Of a stretch of 5,459 nucleotides of DNA, positions 1-4,679 are shown one piece after another. The notes below the pieces were generated by a model. It searched no databases and was not told where the DNA came from. It saw only the letters and a list, made by a program, of their open reading frames with translations. Position 1 is the stretch's first letter, and the number at the start of each line of letters is the position of its first letter. The position numbers were made by a program, and so were the translations under genes. Source of the stretch: Thermoleophilia bacterium (GTDB lineage Bacteria; Actinomycetota; Thermoleophilia; RBG-16-64-13); the NCBI GenBank assembly GCA_016929985.1, contig JAFGIH010000471.1:1-5459 (forward strand), written 5' to 3'.

Positions 1-988
1 CCGACACGACCGGCTCATTGCGCGGCGGCCCGGACCAGATCTCCACACGGCGCCCGGCCAGCACATCACGACTCCGCAACCCCTCAAGAGCGTCCTCAGT
101 CCCGGTCTCCGCCCAATGACGGCTCAGCGCCACTAGGAGCTGGGCCATCAAGGGCGCCCGCGCAACATGGCTACCCACCTCTTCGCACAAAGACGTCGGA
201 ATCGGTCTCCCGTCCCATTCCCGCACCAGTTCCCCACTCAAACCGCGCAGGAGGGACGCGCGATCGCTGTTCACGTTGAGACCGATCCCCGCGATCACCC
301 ATTGCAGACGGTCGGCGTCCATCGAGCCTTCAAGCAGGACGCCACACACCTTCTTGCCGCCCAACAGCACGTCGTTGGGCCATTTGATGCCTACCCGGCC
401 TTGCAGCCCCTCCAGACTCTCCAAGGCGTCCGCAACAGCCAGAGCCGCGGTCAACGAGAGCATGCGAGCCTGGGCAGGCCCCAGTGCGGGACGCAGGAGC
501 ACTGAGAAGGTGAGGTCCTTACCCTGCACGCTGGACCACGTACGGCCAAGCCTGCCGCGCCCACGGGTCTGTTCGTCGGTCACCACCACCGTTCCCGCGG
601 GAGCAGTCTCGGCGACACGCCTGAGCTCAGCGTTGGTCGATGCGCAGCGGGCCGTGTATCGGTACGGCAATCCGACCGGCGGCGAGTCCACCTCCGAGAT
701 CAGGTCGAACAAGAACGGCAGCACTGCCTCTGCCGCGACCAGATCACAGAAAGGCCGCTCGAGCCGGTATCCGGAGCCTGCCACCGGAGCGATAGCGAAG
801 CCGAGAGAACGCAGATGCTCCATGTGCTTGTGCACCGCTGCTCGTGAGAGACCCAAGGCCTTGCCCAATGCCTCGCCCGACACGGACGGTTGAGACAGGA
901 GGGCATCCGTCGAGGTAAGGGTCCGGACCAGCTCGATCGCAAGCGCGGTCCGATGAGCCGGTCCGGCCGCAAGCAAACCACGGTCCAC
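1..988 (-). CDS. birA: Biotin protein ligase / biotin operon repressor BirA (bifunctional), 3' end cut by window edge
   Basis: Cytoplasmic enzyme that makes biotinyl-5'-AMP and transfers biotin to a lysine of carboxylase carrier domains; the HTH-bearing type also represses biotin genes. The frame is open from 1114 to the left edge. Numbered from GTG at 988 (329 codons visible): winged HTH about 20-75 (GEALGKALGLSRAAVHKH at 38-55, very like E. coli BirA), STN near 117-119, biotin/ATP loop GRGRLGRTW at 143-151, KWPND at 202-206, KKVCGVLLEG at 212-221 carrying the conserved lysine, and GIGLNVN at 234-240. The last residues (AGRRVEIW) enter the C-terminal SH3-like domain, so roughly 40-50 residues lie outside the window. 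The start is uncertain: GTG 988, TTG 976 and TTG 1024 are in frame, none with a strong ribosome site. Alignment with E. coli BirA suggests a start no earlier than 988. It is transcribed divergently from the VanW gene. Family is certain; the repressor role is inferred from the HTH. Confidence 0.95.
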   Translation of the reverse strand, partial: MDRGLLAAGPAHRTALAIELVRTLTSTDALLSQPSVSGEALGKALGLSRAAVHKHMEHLRSLGFAIAPVAGSGYRLERPFCDLVAAEAVLPFLFDLISEVDSPPVGLPYRYTARCASTNAELRRVAETAPAGTVVVTDEQTRGRGRLGRTWSSVQGKDLTFSVLLRPALGPAQARMLSLTAALAVADALESLEGLQGRVGIKWPNDVLLGGKKVCGVLLEGSMDADRLQWVIAGIGLNVNSDRASLLRGLSGELVREWDGRPIPTSLCEEVGSHVARAPLMAQLLVALSRHWAETGTEDALEGLRSRDVLAGRRVEIWSGPPRNEPVVS

Positions 989-1047
989 CGCGGTCCGCAG
1001 CCCGACGGGCGCGCGGTCGAACAAACCGCTGCAGATAGGCGAGAAAC

Positions 1048-1077
1048 CTTTTTGGAGTCCGTCACATCTGGTATCTT
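1048..1077 (+). promoter_or_regulatory. Possible extended -10 promoter for the VanW-domain gene
   Basis: In the divergent gap, TGGTATCTT at 1069-1077 looks like an extended -10 element (TGn followed by TATCTT, three or four matches to TATAAT). A TTGGAG at 1052-1057 resembles a -35 but is only 14 bases away, so the upstream element is poor. Transcription starting near 1084 would give a leader of about 27 bases carrying the AGGAG site and would favour the TTG start at 1111. This is a consensus match by eye; a different sigma factor could be used. Confidence 0.3.
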
Positions 1078-1094
1078 GTGCTGCCCGATACTTC

Positions 1095-1099
1095 AGGAG
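1095..1099 (+). promoter_or_regulatory. Ribosome binding site deciding the VanW gene start
   Basis: AGGAG lies 11 bases before TTG 1111, a slightly long but usable spacing. The more upstream in-frame GTG at 1078 has no comparable site before it, and starting there would put a non-basic stretch ahead of the positively charged, signal-like N-terminus. The later GTG at 1126 would be 26 bases from this site. TTG 1111 is therefore preferred. Confidence 0.55.
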
Positions 1100-1110
1100 T
1101 TGGACCTTCC

Positions 1111-2994
1111 TTGACTACTAAACGCGTGAGTGAGAAGCGGCGACGCGCACGTAGGCGACTCTACATCCTAATAGCAGTCGCGGCCATCGTGCTCATCGGC
1201 GCGTTCGGGATCCTGATCGATTCCGCCCTTTACTATAACAAGGTGCATTCGGGTGTCAGCATCACCGGGGACCCGGGCGTGAGCCTTGGCGGGCTGACGC
1301 GTGACGAGGCGATGACCGCGCTCGAGCTCTACGTGAAAGACGCCCAAGGCAACCCCATAGTCCTCACCCACGGCAACAACAAATGGTCCATCATGCCGAG
1401 TGACGTCGGGACGAAGATCGACGTGGAAAACGCGGTCGCGACCGCGATGGACGTGACCCGCAAGAGCAACTTCATCGTAGACCTGTTCAAGCGTCTCAAG
1501 CTCTACTTCTCCGATGAAGAGATCCTCCTCGAAGGCTCTATCGACGACGTTGCATTGAACAGAGTCATCACCGATGTGGCCGACGACATCGACGAGCCGC
1601 CAGTGGACGCCGCAGTGCTCATCGAAGGCGACGCCGTCAAGGTCGTGGAGAGCAAGTACGGCAACGTCGTCGACAGGGATGCTCTGCGGACCAGGCTCAA
1701 GGAGCTGCTCTTCAGCCTGCACGCGACAGAGCTTCCCATCCCCACCGTGGTGAAAGCACCCGATGTGGAGGCAGAGGGCTACGCAGCCGCTCAAGAGCAG
1801 GCACTGACGATGCTGAGTGCCACTGTGAAACTCACGAGCGGTGAGAATACGTGGACACTCGAACCGGAGCGGATGGCCACTTTCATCGACTTCACAGCCG
1901 AACAGAAGAGCGGGGTTTCGACCCTCGTGCCTTATGTCTCGGCAGAGAAGATGAGCGCATTCTTCGACAAGATCGCCGACAAGGTGGCCACAAAGGCCGT
2001 CAACGCCACTTTCGAGAGCGACGGCAACAAAGCCTGGGTGGTCCCGGGAGCAGACGGCAGATCCCTCGATCGCGAGAAGACCGCCGAAGCCATCACTGCG
2101 GCATCGCTCAAGACCAGTCAGAGAACGGCTCAAGTCGTGGTGAAGACCACGGAGCCCGAACTGACCACCGAAGAAGCCGAAGCCATGGGCATCAAGGACA
2201 AGCTGGCAGGCTATACCACCGAATATGGCGGCAGCGCCGACCGCCAGCACAACGTGCGCATCACCACGGAGTATGCCACCAACGTCAAGGTCGCACCCGG
2301 TGAGATCTACGACTTCGAACGGATAGTGGGACCCCGCACCGAAGCACGCGGTTACAGAAAGGCCCCCGGCATAGTCGGTCCGGGCAAGCTGGAAGACGTG
2401 TACGGCGGCGGCATCTGCCAGGTCTCCACCACCATCTTCAACGCGGCGTTCTTCGCAGGACTCGAGATAGTCGAGAGATGGAACCACTCCATCTACATCG
2501 ATCATTATCCGAAGGGACGCGACGCCACGGTCACAGTCGAGGGCAAGAACCTCCGGTTCCGCAACGACACCGGCCACTGGATCTGGGTCCGGGGCACTTC
2601 CAACGGCTACACCACGACCATCAACATCTATGGCACTGATGACGGCCGGGAGGTCGGCTACACCACCAGCGACTTCTACAACATAGTCGAACGCACGGAG
2701 ACTTCCGTCACCAACACCTCTCTTGGTGTCGGCACCACCGCGATCCAGATAAACGGACAGTCAGGCAAGCAGTGCACGGTGACCCGCACGATCACGTGGC
2801 CCGACGGCCGGTCGATCAAACAGAAGTTTGTCAGCACCTTCCCAATGTATCAGAAGGTGATAGAGGTGGGCACCAACCCGCTCACCAGCACTACCACGAC
2901 CACCACTACCTCTGCCACGACTACCACCGATTCTCACGCGACGACCACGAAGCCGACATCAGGTTCCACCAGCACAGTGGTCACTGAATTCTAG
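1111..2994 (+). CDS. Membrane-anchored VanW-domain protein with peptidoglycan-binding-type repeats, G5-like domain and Thr-rich tail
   Basis: Predicted cell-envelope protein of 627 residues from TTG 1111. In order: a very basic N-terminus (KRRRARRR, 9-16), one hydrophobic anchor about 17-37, a first YoaR-type putative peptidoglycan-binding region about 57-215 beginning at the GGLTRDEA motif (60-67), a second about 220-350, and the VanW domain about 379-510. The VanW hallmark YGGGICQVSTTIFNAAF spans 431-447 and is followed by WNHSIYIDHYP. A G5-like segment at about 515-588 ends in VIEVGT. A Thr/Ser-rich tail (592-622) looks like a flexible or glycosylated extracellular stretch; there is no LPxTG sorting signal, so anchoring is by the N-terminal helix. 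VanW was named from vancomycin-resistance clusters, but its biochemical role is not established, and nothing else here suggests glycopeptide resistance. A wall-binding, surface-exposed role is inferred from the domains. It is monocistronic as far as seen, divergent from birA and convergent with the FmdE gene. Confidence 0.93.
   Translation: MTTKRVSEKRRRARRRLYILIAVAAIVLIGAFGILIDSALYYNKVHSGVSITGDPGVSLGGLTRDEAMTALELYVKDAQGNPIVLTHGNNKWSIMPSDVGTKIDVENAVATAMDVTRKSNFIVDLFKRLKLYFSDEEILLEGSIDDVALNRVITDVADDIDEPPVDAAVLIEGDAVKVVESKYGNVVDRDALRTRLKELLFSLHATELPIPTVVKAPDVEAEGYAAAQEQALTMLSATVKLTSGENTWTLEPERMATFIDFTAEQKSGVSTLVPYVSAEKMSAFFDKIADKVATKAVNATFESDGNKAWVVPGADGRSLDREKTAEAITAASLKTSQRTAQVVVKTTEPELTTEEAEAMGIKDKLAGYTTEYGGSADRQHNVRITTEYATNVKVAPGEIYDFERIVGPRTEARGYRKAPGIVGPGKLEDVYGGGICQVSTTIFNAAFFAGLEIVERWNHSIYIDHYPKGRDATVTVEGKNLRFRNDTGHWIWVRGTSNGYTTTINIYGTDDGREVGYTTSDFYNIVERTETSVTNTSLGVGTTAIQINGQSGKQCTVTRTITWPDGRSIKQKFVSTFPMYQKVIEVGTNPLTSTTTTTTTSATTTTDSHATTTKPTSGSTSTVVTEF
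2890..2966 (+). repeat. Low-complexity Thr-codon tract at the 3' end of the VanW gene
   Basis: Runs of ACC, ACG and ACT codons encode long threonine stretches broken by Ser, Ala, Asp, His, Lys and Pro (residues about 592-620). The codons are mixed rather than one pure triplet, which limits but does not abolish slippage. Such tails are common on actinobacterial and Gram-positive surface proteins as extended linkers and are often O-glycosylated; that modification is only a possibility here. Confidence 0.8.
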
Positions 2995-3004
2995 ACTGAC
3001 CGGC

Positions 3005-3550
3005 TCAGACCTGGTAATAGGCCCCAAAGGCACACGCCCGGCAGAGGGTCTCGCCGTCTACGACCACATCCCGAGCATCTTGCACTTCCTCGCCGCATTT
3101 GGCGCAGACCGCCCTACGGACCGGCCGGCCCGGTTGGTCCTCCTCCGGCACGACGAGTCTGACTTCGGTGCAGGTGAACAGCTGCTCGTCGGTCCAATCG
3201 TTCCAGAACTCCAGCGGATCGGTGTCCGGCCCGGCATGAGGCACTTCAGGTCGGGGAGCGATGCGGATGGCGCGGTCCGTTGCCAGATCGACGAAGGTGG
3301 CAGCCAGTTTGCCGTAGTCGACCCATTTCAAACGACGCTTGCCCAGCGTCACCCCGGCCGCGACGCTGACCGCGTCGCTGGCGCAGCGATCCATCTCCAC
3401 GTAGACGATCAGGTCCCGGTACTTCTGGGGATCGTCTATCCCCAACTGGCGGCAACCGTACCTGCCCATCCGGATACCCATCACCATCCCGTGGCAAAGA
3501 TGGCCATGGTAGGCCATCGCAGCCTCGTAGTCAGCTTCAATCGTACGCAC
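3005..3550 (-). CDS. FmdE-family protein with C-terminal zinc ribbon
   Basis: 181 residues from GTG 3550. The N-terminal FmdE domain (about 8-100) shows HGHLCHG at 15-21, a MDRCASDAVSVAAGVTLGK block at 53-71 and the DYGKLAATF block at 78-86, matching the family layout of HGHxCPG, ...C..DA....G.T.GK and ..YGK. The C-terminal zinc ribbon has paired cysteines CAKC at 149-152 and CRAC at 170-173. FmdE was named from molybdenum formylmethanofuran dehydrogenase operons, but bacterial homologues occur without that enzyme and their role is undefined; I would not call it a dehydrogenase subunit. Odd points: the usual Pro of HGHLCPG is His20, and the position often Cys in GcT is Val67. It is the last gene of the minus-strand cluster; its GTG shares one base with the stop of the ModE-like gene, and AGGAG lies 7 bases ahead, implying translational coupling. 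Family is confident, function unknown. Confidence 0.9.
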   Translation of the reverse strand: MRTIEADYEAAMAYHGHLCHGMVMGIRMGRYGCRQLGIDDPQKYRDLIVYVEMDRCASDAVSVAAGVTLGKRRLKWVDYGKLAATFVDLATDRAIRIAPRPEVPHAGPDTDPLEFWNDWTDEQLFTCTEVRLVVPEEDQPGRPVRRAVCAKCGEEVQDARDVVVDGETLCRACAFGAYYQV

Positions 3551-3945
3551 TAACCTTCTCCTTGCCCCTCATCCGGCTCCCGATCGGCGACCCTGTCGTC
3601 GGGCACGGGATCTTGCCAGTCTGCAAAATGCTTCTCAAACACGGCCTCCAAAGCCTGTGCCGCCTCAGCCGTCACGGCGCGATACCGCCTCATGAGATCT
3701 TGCGCCTCGGGCGTGAGATGCGATCCACCTCCAAGACTGCCCCCCACACTCCTGTCGAGAAGAGGGAAGCCAAGACGCTCCTCCGCCGCGTGTAGTATCC
3801 GCCACGCCTTGTTGTATGACATGCCCAACTCCTGGGCTGCCTTTCTCAGCGAGCCCCACACTTCTACGCCGTCGAGCAGCCGGGCGGGACCATCTCCAAA
3901 GGCCCTACCCCGGTAGTCGAGCCATATCTTGTGAAGCAGCCGCAA
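3550..3945 (-). CDS. Stand-alone ModE-type winged-helix transcriptional regulator (DNA-binding domain only)
   Basis: 131 residues from TTG 3945, with AGGAG (3953-3957) 7 bases ahead. The whole protein is the LysR-like winged HTH of the ModE N-terminal domain: helix-turn-helix at about 31-56 (GSLRKAAQELGMSYNKAWRI) and a wing with GGSLGGGSHLTPEAQDLMRRY at about 68-88, the GG.GGG..LT signature of ModE. Full ModE carries two C-terminal molybdate-binding (Mop/TOBE) domains; here there is only a short, acidic, probably disordered tail (about 108-131), so it cannot bind molybdate in the known way. Such short versions are common and the frame shows no sign of truncation. It starts 15 bases after the stop of the zinc-ribbon membrane gene and its TAG overlaps the FmdE start. 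A regulatory role over the FmdE gene or a molybdenum/tungsten enzyme elsewhere is inferred. No molybdate transporter is in view. Confidence 0.9.
   Translation of the reverse strand: MRLLHKIWLDYRGRAFGDGPARLLDGVEVWGSLRKAAQELGMSYNKAWRILHAAEERLGFPLLDRSVGGSLGGGSHLTPEAQDLMRRYRAVTAEAAQALEAVFEKHFADWQDPVPDDRVADREPDEGQGEG
3554..3563 (-). promoter_or_regulatory. Strong ribosome binding site for the FmdE gene, inside the upstream gene
   Basis: Read on the minus strand, AAGGAGAAGG precedes GTG 3550, with the AGGAG core (3558-3562) 7 bases from the start. The site sits in the final codons of the ModE-like gene (the Gln-Gly-Glu-Gly end) and supports the GTG start that overlaps that gene's TAG by one base. 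Confidence 0.75.
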
Positions 3946-3952
3946 TAGTCGT

Positions 3953-3957
3953 CTCCT
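3953..3957 (-). promoter_or_regulatory. Ribosome binding site for the TTG start of the ModE-like gene
   Basis: AGGAG on the minus strand lies 7 bases before TTG 3945, in the 15-base gap after the TAG (3961-3963) of the upstream gene. There is no room for an independent promoter within the gap, so the gene probably depends on read-through from upstream or on a promoter inside the upstream coding region. Confidence 0.7.
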
Positions 3958-3960
3958 ATT

Positions 3961-4602
3961 CTAGACTTGAGCGCCCGGACCCGGCCCGGGGCCATCCGCC
4001 GGTGGAGCACCCGCGCCGCCGGGTGTTCCAGGCGGCGCGGGTGCTGCGGGTTCCGCGGGCCCAGCGGGCGCCGCCGACACGACCGGCGGGGTCACAGCCG
4101 TCACGGGCGACAGATACGTCTCGGTGCCGCAATACGGGCAGCGTACCAGACCCTTGCCGGCCAACTCTACCTTGCCACCACAGTTCGGGCAGGTGTCCGC
4201 CTTGATTTGAGCCGCCTCCGCCGACACGAGTTCGCCTCGCTCCCAATTCACGTACCCGCGGAACAGGTCTTTGCCGATGAGGTCGTAGACGTGCGTCTTC
4301 ACCTGGTCGCGGGTCAGATTGCATTCGATGGCCAGGTCGGCAACACTCACCCGCCCTCTGGTGGTCACCGCGTTCAGAATTGTCCGCTGCGTGTCGGCCC
4401 TGGTCTCGGCCTTGATCTCGCCCTTGGATGCAAGGAGCAGATACAGACCGACGGCGAAGAACGGCAGGGAGAACAGTACGAGTCCCAGCACATGCCCAGC
4501 CTTGCTCGCGCCCTCAGCCAATTCCGTCAGACCCACGATAAGCCAGGCGGCGACGCCCAGGCTGACGACTATCAGTACGATCCCGATGATCCTGGTGCGC
4601 AT
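3961..4602 (-). CDS. Two-helix membrane protein with cytoplasmic winged-helix-like domain, zinc ribbon and Pro/Ala/Gly tail
   Basis: 213 residues from ATG 4602, with GGAGG (4608-4612) 5 bases ahead. Visible parts in order: hydrophobic helices at about 5-25 and 37-59 joined by a short polar loop; a basic/acidic linker; a winged-helix-like segment at about 70-128 (TQRTILNAVTTRGRVSVADL then NLTRDQVKTHVYDLIGKDL); a four-cysteine zinc ribbon with CPNC at 138-141 and CPYC at 155-158; and a low-complexity Pro/Ala/Gly tail at about 167-213. A hairpin of two helices would leave the soluble part in the cytoplasm. I do not recognise a named family with an assigned function. The pattern suggests a membrane-tethered regulator or scaffold, either DNA-binding or a protein-protein module, but DNA binding is not shown. 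It lies 77 bases downstream of the DUF2207 gene and 15 bases before the ModE-like gene, so it is probably in the same transcription unit. Confidence 0.85.
   Translation of the reverse strand: MRTRIIGIVLIVVSLGVAAWLIVGLTELAEGASKAGHVLGLVLFSLPFFAVGLYLLLASKGEIKAETRADTQRTILNAVTTRGRVSVADLAIECNLTRDQVKTHVYDLIGKDLFRGYVNWERGELVSAEAAQIKADTCPNCGGKVELAGKGLVRCPYCGTETYLSPVTAVTPPVVSAAPAGPAEPAAPAPPGTPGGAGAPPADGPGPGPGAQV
4006..4045. repeat. Perfect 15-bp inverted repeat inside the Pro/Ala/Gly tail coding region
   Basis: AGCACCCGCGCCGCC at 4006-4020 is the exact reverse complement of 4031-4045, with a 10-base loop. It lies within the 3' part of the zinc-ribbon membrane gene, about 60-100 bases before the ModE-like start. 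The minus-strand transcript would form a very GC-rich hairpin with no U-run after it. It may be a chance result of repeated Ala, Gly and Pro codons. Confidence 0.7.
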
Positions 4603-4629
4603 CGCTCCCTCCCGGTCGCTCTCGTATGA

Positions 4630-4662
4630 GCCGGTGCCCGGCCCAGCGGGCCGGGCACCGGC
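4630..4662. repeat. Perfect 15-bp stem, 3-base loop hairpin between the DUF2207 and zinc-ribbon membrane genes
   Basis: GCCGGTGCCCGGCCC at 4630-4644 and its exact reverse complement at 4648-4662 flank the loop AGC. The hairpin sits in the 77-base gap between the DUF2207 stop (4680) and the downstream ATG (4602), and ends 18 bases before the downstream ribosome site in transcript order. The stem is strong enough for an intrinsic terminator, but the following transcript (TCATACGAG on the minus strand) has no U-tract, and neither has the other direction. It may be a pause or attenuation site, an mRNA-end stabiliser limiting downstream expression, or a U-less terminator of the kind proposed in GC-rich actinobacteria. 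Confidence 0.8.
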
Positions 4663-4679
4663 GATGTGTCATTCGTGAC

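Noticed and set aside
276..893. Plus-strand open frame of 205 codons opposite birA
   Set aside because: It is antisense to the well-supported BirA reading and has no recognisable motif; the minus-strand frame holds GRGRLGRTW, KWPND and GIGLNVN.
700..1065. Minus-strand ATG-started frame of 121 codons near the start of birA
   Set aside because: It is a different frame from the true BirA reading, is rich in Arg, Ser and Cys, and ends inside the catalytic domain region. There is no frameshift in birA that would require it.
1168..2577. Long minus-strand open frame (469 codons) opposite the VanW gene
   Set aside because: It mirrors the codon pattern of a clear VanW-domain gene in a GC-rich genome, shows no recognisable domain, and covers sequence whose plus-strand reading has strong motifs.
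1111..2994. Vancomycin-resistance cluster suggested by the VanW domain
   Set aside because: There is no VanH/A/X-type ligase or dipeptidase and no two-component system nearby. VanW-domain proteins with YoaR-type repeats and G5 domains are ordinary envelope proteins in Gram-positive bacteria.
3005..3550. True formylmethanofuran dehydrogenase subunit
   Set aside because: No other Fmd/Fwd subunit gene is present, and bacterial FmdE-like proteins commonly stand alone.
3080..3553. Plus-strand open frame opposite the FmdE gene
   Set aside because: The minus strand encodes the FmdE motifs and zinc ribbon; the plus frame has none.
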